A model generated the notes under the pieces. It saw only the letters and a program-made list of their open reading frames with translations. It was not told the origin of the DNA and did no database searches. Shown in pieces: positions 28,310-37,540 of a DNA stretch of 64,000 nucleotides. The stretch's first letter is position 1; every line of letters begins with the position of its first letter. This DNA is from an uncultured bacterium (GTDB lineage Bacteria > Verrucomicrobiota > Lentisphaeria > Victivallales > UBA1829): positions 214,924 to 278,923 of the forward strand of contig URKJ01000001.1 of the NCBI GenBank assembly GCA_900548385.1, in the 5' to 3' direction. A program made the translations under genes and the position numbers.

Positions 28310-31300
28310 TCAGACGGCTGCGAGCATTCCGCGGGATTCCGTTCCGACGGCAAGCGCCAGTTCTTTGACGGTTGCTTTTTTGATTTTCGGATCGCTGTAA
28401 TTTCCGGCGGCGTCGAATGCGAGCACCTGGAACAGATAATTTCCGGCGGAAAGATTCTGCACGTTATAGCTGGTTACGGAAGAGTCGAACGTCAGTTTTG
28501 TTTCCAGATTCTGACCGTAGCGCAGTTCATAGCCGACCACGCCGACGTTGTCTTTCGGCTGTTTCCAGCTCAGCGCAACCGAATTGCCTTCGACTTTCGC
28601 CTGTACGGAAACATTTTTGGGCGCGGTGACGTCTTTTACTTCAAACGTGCGGAACTCGCTCCATTCGCCGGCATTTTTATCTTTGTCGATCGCATAGACG
28701 CGGTAAGAGTGGGAACCGACAGTAAGTTTGGACACTTTCAGGAAGTTTTTCGACGTCTTTTTTTCTTTGCCGTCGATTTCCACCACATATTTGCCGATCT
28801 TGCCGGAATTGTCCATTGCGGGGTCCCAGCTCAGAACCGCCTGATACCTGGCGTCCGCTTCGGGTGCGACCAGATTGCCGACTTTCGACGGCGGAGTCGC
28901 ATCTTTGATTTTGATGCTCTTTTTTGCGACCTTGCTGCTGTTGACGCCGTCGTTCGCCGTGAGTTCAAGGTTGAGTTTTCCGACATATTCTTCGCCGAGC
29001 GTGAATGTGGCGGACTGCGCAGCACCGTCAAACGTCCGGACAATCTCCGCGCCGTTCTGGGCTTTCAGCCGCAGTTCGTGAGACTGAACACTGCCTTTTT
29101 TATCGCTGCTGTTCCAGTTGACCGTGAGATTGTAACCGTCGATGCTGATTTTGCTGATCTTGGCGGTCGGTGCGGTTTCATCGACAACTGTAAACGATTT
29201 CAGTTCGCTCCATGCGGAGGCATTGCCGTTTGTGTCGATTGCGCGAACCGCGTAATAATGAGTTCCGAAATCAAGATTTTTGATTGTGAAGCTGGTCTTT
29301 TTCGAGAATATCGGAGCATTGTTGTCAAACTGGATTTCATAGTTGGCTATTTTGATTGTTTTACCGGCGGTTGTCGCCTTGTCCCATTTGATGGTGACGT
29401 TGTACTTTTTATATTTTTCGGAAATTCCGCCCATTGTCGGCGCTTCCGGTGCAACCGGATATTCCGGAAGCTCCGGCCGGTTCGGATCGACGGGATCAAC
29501 AGGATCGACAGGATCAACGGGCTCCGGAATTTTGATCTCTGTATCTGCAAACAACGTATTGCCATCCTGTTTCAGAGCAACCGTATCACCGTTGGAGAAT
29601 ACAACGCTTTCACCGTTGACTGTAACGGACCTGTTTTCTCCTCCGCGGGTGATCTGGAATGCCGTTTTGGAAAAATTCAATTCCGCTCCGGAAACCAGGA
29701 TATAACGTCCGGATTCTGCGTTGTCGCATGTAATTGAACAGCTGATTTGATTCTCGCCGGAAAATACGCCGGATTCAGTGATATTCAACGCTGAATTTCC
29801 GGAAGCTTTTCCATTCAGGCGGAAGATCAGATTCAGCGAATCCGCATTTAAATTCCCTTTGACTTGTGCGGAACTGTCTATTGAGAGTTCATTGACCCCG
29901 CCTCCGAGAGCGATGTGCCCGTTGATTTCCGCATTGGCATCAATCGCAATAATATCATCGGAAGACGCTGTAATGAGCTCTTTCTCATAATGTCCGCCTG
30001 TATTGGGATCATAAGACCAGGTGTTTGAGTATGTTCCGTCAAAAATTGCATAACCGGTTGAATCGTTCGTTTCACTCCCCGCATAATTCTCCGCGGTAAT
30101 CGTTCCGGAAACTGTGAGATGTTTCTCCACATTGCCGAGGATTGCAAAGGCGGTTTCCGCCGCAACAGAAACCGTTCCGGAGATATTCAATGCTCCTCCT
30201 TGAGTGCCGCCGATCATACCGGAAAGGGGAAGATCCTGATTGTTGTCTGCGATAGCCTGTACCTGGATTGCCGCTGCGGCTTCATCCGGGTTGCCTCTGA
30301 CTGTAATTTTTCCGGAAAGGGAGTCCATCAGCAAGCGGGAATCTTGTCCGCTTACATAAATTCCCGCATAAGAATCTCCGCCCGACAGTTCTCCCCATTC
30401 GTCGGTGGAAAGAGCGGTTCCGGTTTCCAGACTGCCGGAGAAATTGCCGATGGAAATTGTGGACTCTGTCCGTCCATACGAATAGATGCCAATCCCTTTT
30501 TCCAGCGTGATCGTTCCGGCAAGTTCAGTCATGGTGATATTCGAGGTTCCGCGGAAGTAATACAGATTTCCTTCTTTGTCATAGCCTTCTCCGTATGAAT
30601 GGGCGCGTGAATAAATAGCCGCATTGCCGCTATACCCTTCATACTCATCCATATATCCTTCGTAACCGTTGGTAATATTGATCGTTCCGGTATATTTTCC
30701 AAGAACGATTGCAGAGGTCGCATTACCGTCTCCTGACACATAGGATTTTATAGCGGAACTGCCGGATTCGGACTCTTTTCCGCCATGGAGTGTGATTTTA
30801 CCGGAAAAATCTCCAAGAGAAATGGTCGAGGTGGAAGATCCTCTGGAGTATACGCCGTTTCTGGCTCCGCCTCCAAACCAACCTTCATGGTTTACATCAT
30901 CATAGACAGGAATTGTTCCGATTTCGATTTCTCCGGAGAATCCGCCGACGGAAATGGTCGAGTTCCCATAGCTGTTGGAAATAATGCCGCTGCCTTTTTC
31001 GAGCGTCATTGTTCCTGTAAACTCTTTGATGCCGACAGAGGAAAGAATTCCCGTTGCGGAAGACTCTATTCCGCAGGCAGAATAACTTCCGCCGGACATC
31101 CGGATATTCCCTTTGAATGCTCCAATGGAAACTGTGGAAATATTGTCTTCACTTTCCGGGTATGAGGCTCTGGAATAAATCGCATTCAGTCCTCGTTCTT
31201 CGTCCATAGAACCAATCAGGGAAATTGCTCCGGTAAAATCTCCGATTGTAATAGAGGTATTTTTGCCTCCATAAGCAATGATTCCGCCGAAAGCGCCTCC

Positions 31301-32890
31301 GCCGGACCATTCGTTATTTTCCTGATCGTAGGAAAGCGGCGTTCCGATCTCAATATTTCCGGAATAATCGCCGAGAGACACGGTTGACGTTGTTTGCGAC
31401 GATTCAGATGAGCTGCCGGAATAAATGGCAACTCCGCTATCCATTTTGATCGTGCCGGTAAATTCCTCCATAGAGATTTCAGAGATATAACCATAAGAGT
31501 AGAATGCGGAAGATCCGAAATATCTTCCTTCCATTCCTCCATTTCCACCTCCGGTTACAGTGACAGTTCCGCTGAATTTTTTCAACACGATAGACGATTT
31601 ACTGCTTCCGTACCAGTAGCAAGTATCGTTTTTTATTACAGCGGCTTCAATTCCCCCATCATTACTTTTTTTAGCTCGCAGAGTCATATTGCCGGAAAAC
31701 TCTCCAATAGTAATTTGGGAAGATTCTCCTTTTCCCCAGATTATGCCGGCTCCATCTCCACCTTGCGGTTCGCCCCATTGATCATAATATGGTTGTGTCC
31801 CGACCTCAATATCACCGGAGAAGTCTCCAAGAGAAATGGTTGATTCCGTTCCTTGCGAGTAAATCGCGATCCCTTTATCCTGTCGGATTTTCCCTGTAAA
31901 TTCTTTTATTGACACCGATGATTTTACAGCTTTCCGGTTCCACTCATCCTCACTGTCGCCATATGCTCCCTCGCTGGATGCTTTGGAATAAAATGCCGCA
32001 TTGCCGTCAAATTCACCTTCTGAAACCCCACTTATTCCGCCGGAGATCGTGATGCTGCCGCTGAATTTATCGAGAGATATGGATGAGCCCGTTTCCACAG
32101 TTTCTTCAGAATAACCCCTGGCTTGAATGGCACAAACACCGTTCTTATATTCACTGGCATAGAGGATGATTTCGCCGGAGAGTTCTTCTACAGATATTGC
32201 AGCGGTATTTCCAATGGCGTAAATTCCTTTGGAAGCTCCGCCGCCGGACCATTCGTCATTTTCCTGATCGTAGGAAAGCGGCGTTCCGATTTCGATTTTT
32301 CCGGTAAAGTCGCCCAAGGTGATTCTGGAGTCTCCGGCGCCAAAGTCCATATTGGAGCCGGTACTCCCGGAATACAGCGCAAGTCCTTGATCCATTTTGA
32401 CGGAACCATGGAAACCCTCCATCTGGATGGAGGAAGAACCTTTTACAGACCAGTAGTCCGATATGATTGTACCGGCTTTCAGAGCAGCGTTGCTGTTATT
32501 CATATCATCTTCGGAATAGCCGCCGGAGATTACGATGCTGCCATTGAAAGATGAAAGTTTCAGATTGGAGAAAATAACATCGGAATCCGATTCCTTGAGC
32601 ACTTGAATTCCATAAACGGCTTTCTCTTCCTGCTCCTGAACAGAGAGAGCAAATCCCGCAGGCTCCAATGTTACGTCGGCAGAGGAGAGAATCGCCGGTC
32701 CGGCAAGTATAACATTGCCGCTGATCGTGACCGGTTTTTCAATGGAAACCCCGGCAGGGAATTGGATTGTTTGTCCATCCAGACTGCTGTCGAATTCAAT
32801 GCTGCTGTAAATTCCCTTGTTGACTTTTTGAATTGCATCGTATAGACTGCCTTCGTTTGTTCCTGTCACTGCAGTGACTTTGTAACCCAT
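28310..32890 (-). CDS. Giant beta-repeat protein with Pro-Val-Asp linker and four FN3-like domains
   Basis: 1526 residues from ATG 32890 (AGGGG site 8 bp upstream; a GTG three codons earlier is possible). Residues about 1-110 are a pectate-lyase-like start. Then come roughly twenty copies of a 30-45-residue motif of the form S-x-I-x-L-G-D-F-S-G-x-I-x-I. They are grouped in about five super-repeats of 145-165 residues, each containing a GTPLSYDQENDEW-like block. This should fold as a beta-helix or solenoid. A VDPVDPVDP linker leads to four fibronectin-III-like domains (each opening near TAPT or TPPS) and a short end, LALAVGTESRGMLAAV. No classical signal peptide or membrane anchor is visible. 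Probably a surface adhesin or glycan-binding protein. Confidence 0.8.
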   Translation of the reverse strand: MGYKVTAVTGTNEGSLYDAIQKVNKGIYSSIEFDSSLDGQTIQFPAGVSIEKPVTISGNVILAGPAILSSADVTLEPAGFALSVQEQEEKAVYGIQVLKESDSDVIFSNLKLSSFNGSIVISGGYSEDDMNNSNAALKAGTIISDYWSVKGSSSIQMEGFHGSVKMDQGLALYSGSTGSNMDFGAGDSRITLGDFTGKIEIGTPLSYDQENDEWSGGGASKGIYAIGNTAAISVEELSGEIILYASEYKNGVCAIQARGYSEETVETGSSISLDKFSGSITISGGISGVSEGEFDGNAAFYSKASSEGAYGDSEDEWNRKAVKSSVSIKEFTGKIRQDKGIAIYSQGTESTISLGDFSGDIEVGTQPYYDQWGEPQGGDGAGIIWGKGESSQITIGEFSGNMTLRAKKSNDGGIEAAVIKNDTCYWYGSSKSSIVLKKFSGTVTVTGGGNGGMEGRYFGSSAFYSYGYISEISMEEFTGTIKMDSGVAIYSGSSSESSQTTSTVSLGDYSGNIEIGTPLSYDQENNEWSGGGAFGGIIAYGGKNTSITIGDFTGAISLIGSMDEERGLNAIYSRASYPESEDNISTVSIGAFKGNIRMSGGSYSACGIESSATGILSSVGIKEFTGTMTLEKGSGIISNSYGNSTISVGGFSGEIEIGTIPVYDDVNHEGWFGGGARNGVYSRGSSTSTISLGDFSGKITLHGGKESESGSSAIKSYVSGDGNATSAIVLGKYTGTINITNGYEGYMDEYEGYSGNAAIYSRAHSYGEGYDKEGNLYYFRGTSNITMTELAGTITLEKGIGIYSYGRTESTISIGNFSGSLETGTALSTDEWGELSGGDSYAGIYVSGQDSRLLMDSLSGKITVRGNPDEAAAAIQVQAIADNNQDLPLSGMIGGTQGGALNISGTVSVAAETAFAILGNVEKHLTVSGTITAENYAGSETNDSTGYAIFDGTYSNTWSYDPNTGGHYEKELITASSDDIIAIDANAEINGHIALGGGVNELSIDSSAQVKGNLNADSLNLIFRLNGKASGNSALNITESGVFSGENQISCSITCDNAESGRYILVSGAELNFSKTAFQITRGGENRSVTVNGESVVFSNGDTVALKQDGNTLFADTEIKIPEPVDPVDPVDPVDPNRPELPEYPVAPEAPTMGGISEKYKKYNVTIKWDKATTAGKTIKIANYEIQFDNNAPIFSKKTSFTIKNLDFGTHYYAVRAIDTNGNASAWSELKSFTVVDETAPTAKISKISIDGYNLTVNWNSSDKKGSVQSHELRLKAQNGAEIVRTFDGAAQSATFTLGEEYVGKLNLELTANDGVNSSKVAKKSIKIKDATPPSKVGNLVAPEADARYQAVLSWDPAMDNSGKIGKYVVEIDGKEKKTSKNFLKVSKLTVGSHSYRVYAIDKDKNAGEWSEFRTFEVKDVTAPKNVSVQAKVEGNSVALSWKQPKDNVGVVGYELRYGQNLETKLTFDSSVTSYNVQNLSAGNYLFQVLAFDAAGNYSDPKIKKATVKELALAVGTESRGMLAAV
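31301..32290 (-). repeat. Long internal repeat copies inside the giant gene
   Basis: 48-bp segments at 31301-31348 and 32243-32290 differ by a single base (C/T). They are 942 bp apart, exactly 314 codons. They encode the same Tyr-Asp-Gln-Glu-Asn block in two super-repeats and point to recent duplication or gene conversion. Confidence 0.85.
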
Positions 32891-32953
32891 GTTGCACACC
32901 CCTGTTGTTCACTTGTAATTATCTGGTAAATAATAGATAGTGGTTCTTTATAA

Positions 32954-32981
32954 ATTATAGTCGGTTTGTTGAAAATGTCAA
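32954..32981 (-). promoter_or_regulatory. Consensus promoter of the giant repeat gene
   Basis: On the minus strand TTGACA (32976-32981) and TATAAT (32954-32959) are both perfect, with a 16-bp spacer. They lie 64 bp upstream of the chosen ATG, so the gene is likely strongly expressed. Confidence 0.8.
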
Positions 32982-33119
32982 TATGCGGTTTTTGATAAAA
33001 TGATAAAAAGATTGAAATTTTTATTTTTCTGCGGTCTTTATAAATATTCTGAAAAAGAACATTGCAACGGTTTTCTTTTTGCTTCGGGGATTCTTTTTCA
33101 GATTTTCGGGAGATCGTTC

Positions 33120-33148
33120 TTGAAAAAACGGCAATGCCGGAGTATTTT
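33120..33148 (+). promoter_or_regulatory. Putative promoter of the LL-DAP aminotransferase gene
   Basis: TTGAAA (33120-33125), a 17-bp spacer and TATTTT (33143-33148), 47 bp before the ATG. Confidence 0.5.
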
Positions 33149-33195
33149 ACCGGATTAGTTTTTTGAACTTGTTTGAAATGGAAAGGACTGTTAGA

Positions 33196-34434
33196 ATGGC
33201 AGAAAGTTTTCTTCAGCGCGCATTCGCCCGGCGTATTGGCGGCGAAACATTCGGAAAAGATACGAAAATCTATAAATTTGAAAAAATCAAACGCGCAAAA
33301 CGCGAAGCGATGGCGAAAAATCCCGGCGTGAAACTCATCGACATGGGCGTGGGCGAACCGGACGATATGGCGTTTCCAGCCGTAGTCAAGGCTCTGCAGG
33401 AAGAGTGCGCAAAATGGGAAAACCGCACCTATGCCGATAACGGCGTGCTGGAATTCAAACAGGCCGCCGCGCGTTACATGAAGTCGCTTTACGGTGTGGA
33501 ACTTGATCCCGAAACCGAAATCTGCCATGCAATCGGCAGCAAATCCGCCCTGACGCTTCTGCCCGCGTGTTTCATCAATCCCGGCGACATCACCGTTATT
33601 ACCATTCCGGGCTATCCCGTACTCGGAACCTGGACCGAATACCTCGGCGGCGAAATGGTCAAACTGCCGCTGCTTGAGGAAAACGGCTATCTGCCCGATC
33701 TGGAAAGCCTCTCGGAAGATCAGCGTAAACGCGCAAAACTGCTGTACCTGAACTATCCGAACAATCCGACAGGCGCTTCCGCCACGGTCGAATTCTTCAC
33801 GAAAGCGGTGGAATTCGCGAAAAAGAACGAACTGCTGATCGTCAGCGATGCCGCTTATGCACCGTTGAATTTTGTCGGCAAGCCGCTCAGCATTCTGTCG
33901 ATTCCCGGTGCGAAAGATGTCGCCGTCGAACTGCACAGTATGTCGAAAGGCTTCAATATGACCGGTTGGCGTCTCAGCTGGGTCTGCGGAAACCCGCTCG
34001 CGGTCAAGGCATTTGCCACGGTCAAGGACAATGCTGACAGCGGACAGTTCATCGCGATTCAGAAAGCCGCCATTGCCGCGTTGGACGATCAGGAGGCGAT
34101 CACGCCGATGATCAGCGCGAAATATGAGCGCCGACTCAAAAGCATGGTCGAGACGCTGAAGAAACTCGGCTTCAACGCAAAGGTTCCCGCCGGTTCTTTC
34201 TATCTTTATGTGAAAGCTCCGAAAGGGACCGCCGACGGTACGGTCTTCACCTCCGGCGAAGATTTCAGCCAGTGGCTGATCAAGAACAAACTCATCAGCG
34301 CCGTGCCGTGGGATGACGTCGGACCCTATATCCGTTTCGGAGCCACGTTTGTTGCCCGCGGCGGTGAAAAGGAAGAGGAAGAGGTGCTTGCCGAATTCGC
34401 AAGACGTCTTTCCGACGCCGAATTCACGTTCTGA
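33196..34434 (+). CDS. dapL: LL-diaminopimelate aminotransferase-like PLP enzyme
   Basis: 412 residues from ATG 33196, with GGAAAGGA upstream. It is a fold-type I aminotransferase: KLIDMGVGEPDD near the start, YLNYPNNPTGA around residue 190, and MSKGFNMTGWRLSWVCG with the PLP Lys. FGKDTKIYKFEKIKRAKREA at the N-terminus and the overall length fit DapL, which converts tetrahydrodipicolinate to LL-DAP for lysine and peptidoglycan in one step. Other class I aminotransferases cannot be excluded. The kinase gene follows after 60 bp in the same direction. Confidence 0.75.
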   Translation: MAESFLQRAFARRIGGETFGKDTKIYKFEKIKRAKREAMAKNPGVKLIDMGVGEPDDMAFPAVVKALQEECAKWENRTYADNGVLEFKQAAARYMKSLYGVELDPETEICHAIGSKSALTLLPACFINPGDITVITIPGYPVLGTWTEYLGGEMVKLPLLEENGYLPDLESLSEDQRKRAKLLYLNYPNNPTGASATVEFFTKAVEFAKKNELLIVSDAAYAPLNFVGKPLSILSIPGAKDVAVELHSMSKGFNMTGWRLSWVCGNPLAVKAFATVKDNADSGQFIAIQKAAIAALDDQEAITPMISAKYERRLKSMVETLKKLGFNAKVPAGSFYLYVKAPKGTADGTVFTSGEDFSQWLIKNKLISAVPWDDVGPYIRFGATFVARGGEKEEEEVLAEFARRLSDAEFTF

Positions 34435-34494
34435 AAGAAGTGATTCCGCCGGATGCCGCCGACGCATCCGGCTTTCTGCGGAGAAAAAGGCGAT

Positions 34495-37464
34495 ATGGGC
34501 GATACACAGCAGATTCCGGAGCCGCCGGGCGATACCCTGAGCGGGATGGAAACGGTCCAAATCGACATCGACGGTCTGTTTTCCGGCACGGAGACGCAGG
34601 AGCAGACCGCGCCGATCCGCTTTGAAAATCTTGAACTCAGCGCGGAAGATCTTCTTTCCACGCTGAGCCGCAAACCGCGGGAGAAGTATAAATTCCGCAA
34701 GAGCATCGGGCAGGGCGGGATGAAGGTCGTGATCCAGGTCAAGGACCGCGATACCACCCGCGACATCGCAATGGCGATGCTGCCGGATGCGCAGTCCCGT
34801 CCGAAACAGGAGATTCTGAGTTTCATCGAAGAGGCGCGGATTACGGCGAGTTTGGAACATCCGAACATCGTTCCCGTGCATGACATCGGCGTGGATGACT
34901 GCGGTTCCCCTTATTTTACGATGAAGCTGATCCGCGGGGAAACGCTTGCTTCCGTTCTGCGGAAGCTGCATGACGGTGATCCGGAATATCTGGAGAATTA
35001 TCCGCTTGATAAACTGCTGCGTATTTTCCTGAAAATCTGCAACGGTGTGGCGTTTGCCCATTCCAAAGGGGTGCTGCATCTTGACCTCAAGCCGGAAAAC
35101 GTACAGCTTGGCGACTATGGCGAAGTGATCCTGATGGACTGGGGACTCGCCAAACTGGTGTCGGTGCCGGAAAACGACGATTCCACGCCGCTTGATGCCC
35201 AGGTGGTGTCCCAGGGCAGCCGGACCGGAAACGGCGTGCGCAAAGGGACTCCCGGTTATATGGCGCCGGAACAGGCCGCCGGAAACGAGAGTCAGAAAAG
35301 TTTCCGGACCGATGTCTATTCCCTTGGTGCGATCCTCTATTCGCTTCTGACTTACTGCAATCCTCTGGAAGGAAACGACGTAAAAAAACTGCTGATCGCG
35401 ACGATCCGCGGGGATGTCATTCCGCCCTCGCAGCGTGCCCCGGAGCGGTTTATTCCCGCCGGACTGGAAGCCGTTGTGCTCAAAGCGATGACGGTCGATC
35501 CGGCGGGGCGTTATTCCGGGGCAAAAGAGCTGCGCAACGAAGTTCTCGCATTCCTCAGCGGATTTGCGACTCATGCGGAGCGGGCGACTCCGTGGAAAAA
35601 AGCGTTTCTGCTGGTGCGGCGGCATAAGATCACGTCCATTGCGGTGGCTGTCGCCCTGTTGCTCGGCCTCGGAACCGGTATTTATGCCGCTGTTGACTAT
35701 AATTCGCAGCATGGCGACTGGATTCCCGTATGTGATATGAATTTCACCGACAGCGGAACGTCTCTTGAAAAATTTTCATTTTACGATGCGTTTCTCCGGG
35801 AACGGACGGCTCCGTGGAGTTTGACCGGCTCCGGTTTACAGGTAAAACGCGGCGAGTGGCTCTGGCTCACCGATCCCAACATCCGGGAGAATATCCGGGT
35901 CGTTGTGGAATTTACCACGAGCGGGGCGGTGGGCGGATTGGATATCTGCATCAACGCCCGCCGGACGCCGATGAAGGAATGGCACGGTTTCCCGCAGGGG
36001 TATGGTGCACAGACTGCCGGAACTCTGAACGGAATGGATCAGATCCTGAAAAGCGAAACGCCGTCTTCCGCTCCGGAGATGATTTCCGTTTCCATGGCGC
36101 GGAAGTTCCGTCCGGGAGAAAACCGGCATACCATCGAATTTACCCGCCGCAATGAGCGGCTGGGTTTGAAGATCGATCGGACGGAGATCTCCGCTATGGA
36201 CCTGTTTCCGTTTGTCGGACGGGAGTTCGCATCGGTCGGCATCCGTTCTTTCGATTCCTCGATTCATATCCGGAGTCTCCGGGTGTCCCGTCTGGCGCTT
36301 CCGCTCAAGGCGAGCCCCGTTGTCGCGGGCGACTCTCTGGTGGAGACGCGTCATTTTGCCGATGCGATTGAGAAGTACATCATGATCGCCGATGATTATG
36401 TGCGCGGTCCGGTTGCGGAAGAGGCTCTGGCAAAGGCGTATGTCACGGCGGCGTCCCATGTTGATGACCCGCAAACCCGGTCGCAGATCCTGATCGGGAT
36501 CAAACGCCGGATCGCCTCCCGCTTTGCAACGTTTGCATATCAGACGAAGATCCTCGAGATTGATGCACTGATGCTTTGGAAAGACGGCAATTACAAATCG
36601 TCGCTTTCCATCGTGAACGACATTCTGCTGCGGAGTCCGAACAGCGGTATCATGAAGAACATTCTCCAGCAGCCGCATGTGAAACTTCCGGAGTATCTGC
36701 TGCCGGAGTTCATGGGGCTGATCGCCCGAACCCGCGACCTGACGCGTCTGAACCTTTCCAACTACGGAGTCCGGGATTTGACGTCGCTTGCCGGAATGAA
36801 GCTGACCTATCTGAACTGTTCCGGCAACGAGCTTTCCGCTCTCAGCGGACTGGAGGGAATGCCGCTGGAATATCTGGATTGTTCGGAAAATCATATTTCG
36901 TCGCTGGAACCGTTGCGCGGCATTCCGCTGAAAACGCTGGCGTGCCAGATCAATCAGATTTCCGACCTCTCCCCGTTGACGGCTTCTTCGCTTCGTGACC
37001 TGAACTGTGCATGGAACCTGATTCCCGGACTGGAGGCTCTGCGTAATTTTTCTTTGGAACGGCTCTCATGCCGGGGAAACAGCGTCGAGAGCCTTGAACC
37101 ATTGCGGGGAATGCCGCTGAAACGTCTTGATGCGGGTATGAATCCCGTTGAGAAACTGGAGCCGTTGAAGGAACTGCCTCTGGAATGGCTGCGTCTGGAT
37201 GCGACGCCGATCGTGTCGCTGGAACCGCTGCGCGATCAGCCGCTGTCGCTTCTTTCAATCGCGAACTGTTCCAGAATCAAGGATTTTTCTCCGCTTCTGA
37301 CGCTCCGGGCTCTGGAATTGATCGCCGTGCCGGATCAGATTCCGGAATCCGTTCTTTCAAAACTCCGGGAACGGTCCGGACTGCTGATTTTCAATTCAGA
37401 ACAGGACGTCAAATACAGCGATACCGAGGGGTATCTGTTTCGGAATCCGGCAAAGAGACCGTGA
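34495..37464 (+). CDS. Ser/Thr protein kinase with transmembrane helix and leucine-rich repeats; WNK-like lysine placement
   Basis: 989 residues from ATG 34495. The kinase domain (about 65-355) has the Gly-rich loop IGQGGMKVV. The beta3 segment reads DIAMAML, with Ala94 where the catalytic Lys normally sits, while Lys77 lies in the Gly loop. The alpha-C Glu is about 113. The catalytic loop is HLDLKPEN (Asp197, Lys199, Asn202; no Arg before Asp). The metal Asp215 is in DWG, and GTPGYMAPEQ follows. A transmembrane helix (about 380-401) is followed by an extracytoplasmic beta-rich domain and a helical region. Seven or so leucine-rich repeats (about 750-945: YLNCSGNELSALSGLEGM and similar) close the protein. 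Probably a receptor-type kinase sensing outside ligands. Confidence 0.88.
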   Translation: MGDTQQIPEPPGDTLSGMETVQIDIDGLFSGTETQEQTAPIRFENLELSAEDLLSTLSRKPREKYKFRKSIGQGGMKVVIQVKDRDTTRDIAMAMLPDAQSRPKQEILSFIEEARITASLEHPNIVPVHDIGVDDCGSPYFTMKLIRGETLASVLRKLHDGDPEYLENYPLDKLLRIFLKICNGVAFAHSKGVLHLDLKPENVQLGDYGEVILMDWGLAKLVSVPENDDSTPLDAQVVSQGSRTGNGVRKGTPGYMAPEQAAGNESQKSFRTDVYSLGAILYSLLTYCNPLEGNDVKKLLIATIRGDVIPPSQRAPERFIPAGLEAVVLKAMTVDPAGRYSGAKELRNEVLAFLSGFATHAERATPWKKAFLLVRRHKITSIAVAVALLLGLGTGIYAAVDYNSQHGDWIPVCDMNFTDSGTSLEKFSFYDAFLRERTAPWSLTGSGLQVKRGEWLWLTDPNIRENIRVVVEFTTSGAVGGLDICINARRTPMKEWHGFPQGYGAQTAGTLNGMDQILKSETPSSAPEMISVSMARKFRPGENRHTIEFTRRNERLGLKIDRTEISAMDLFPFVGREFASVGIRSFDSSIHIRSLRVSRLALPLKASPVVAGDSLVETRHFADAIEKYIMIADDYVRGPVAEEALAKAYVTAASHVDDPQTRSQILIGIKRRIASRFATFAYQTKILEIDALMLWKDGNYKSSLSIVNDILLRSPNSGIMKNILQQPHVKLPEYLLPEFMGLIARTRDLTRLNLSNYGVRDLTSLAGMKLTYLNCSGNELSALSGLEGMPLEYLDCSENHISSLEPLRGIPLKTLACQINQISDLSPLTASSLRDLNCAWNLIPGLEALRNFSLERLSCRGNSVESLEPLRGMPLKRLDAGMNPVEKLEPLKELPLEWLRLDATPIVSLEPLRDQPLSLLSIANCSRIKDFSPLLTLRALELIAVPDQIPESVLSKLRERSGLLIFNSEQDVKYSDTEGYLFRNPAKRP

Positions 37465-37484
37465 CCGTTTTTTGTTTAGGTATC

Positions 37485-37513
37485 TTGATTTTTTACTTTA
37501 TCCGTGGTATATT
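37485..37513 (+). promoter_or_regulatory. Putative promoter of MATE copy 2
   Basis: TTGATT (37485-37490), a 17-bp spacer and TATATT (37508-37513), 27 bp before the ATG, which has GAGGAAG as ribosome site. Confidence 0.65.
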
Positions 37514-37540
37514 ATCTGCTTGAAATAACTGAGGAAGATC

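Larger units (their letters stand above)
32891..33195. other. AT-rich divergent promoter region
   Basis: 305 bp without a coding frame, separating the giant repeat gene from the LL-DAP aminotransferase gene. It contains the two promoters annotated separately; otherwise I see only A/T tracts. Confidence 0.7.

Noticed and set aside
29490..29525. Short tandem DNA repeat as a CRISPR-like array
   Set aside because: It is the coding repeat for the Val-Asp-Pro linker of the giant protein, with no spacers; no CRISPR array or cas gene is seen in the window.
28163..29737. A 524-codon plus-strand frame opposite the FN3 end of the giant gene
   Set aside because: Phe/Arg-rich shadow of the repetitive minus-strand gene, beginning inside the esterase gene and crossing two terminators.
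32866..35712. A 948-codon minus-strand frame opposite dapL and the kinase
   Set aside because: Shadow of two well-supported genes; composition unlike real proteins here.
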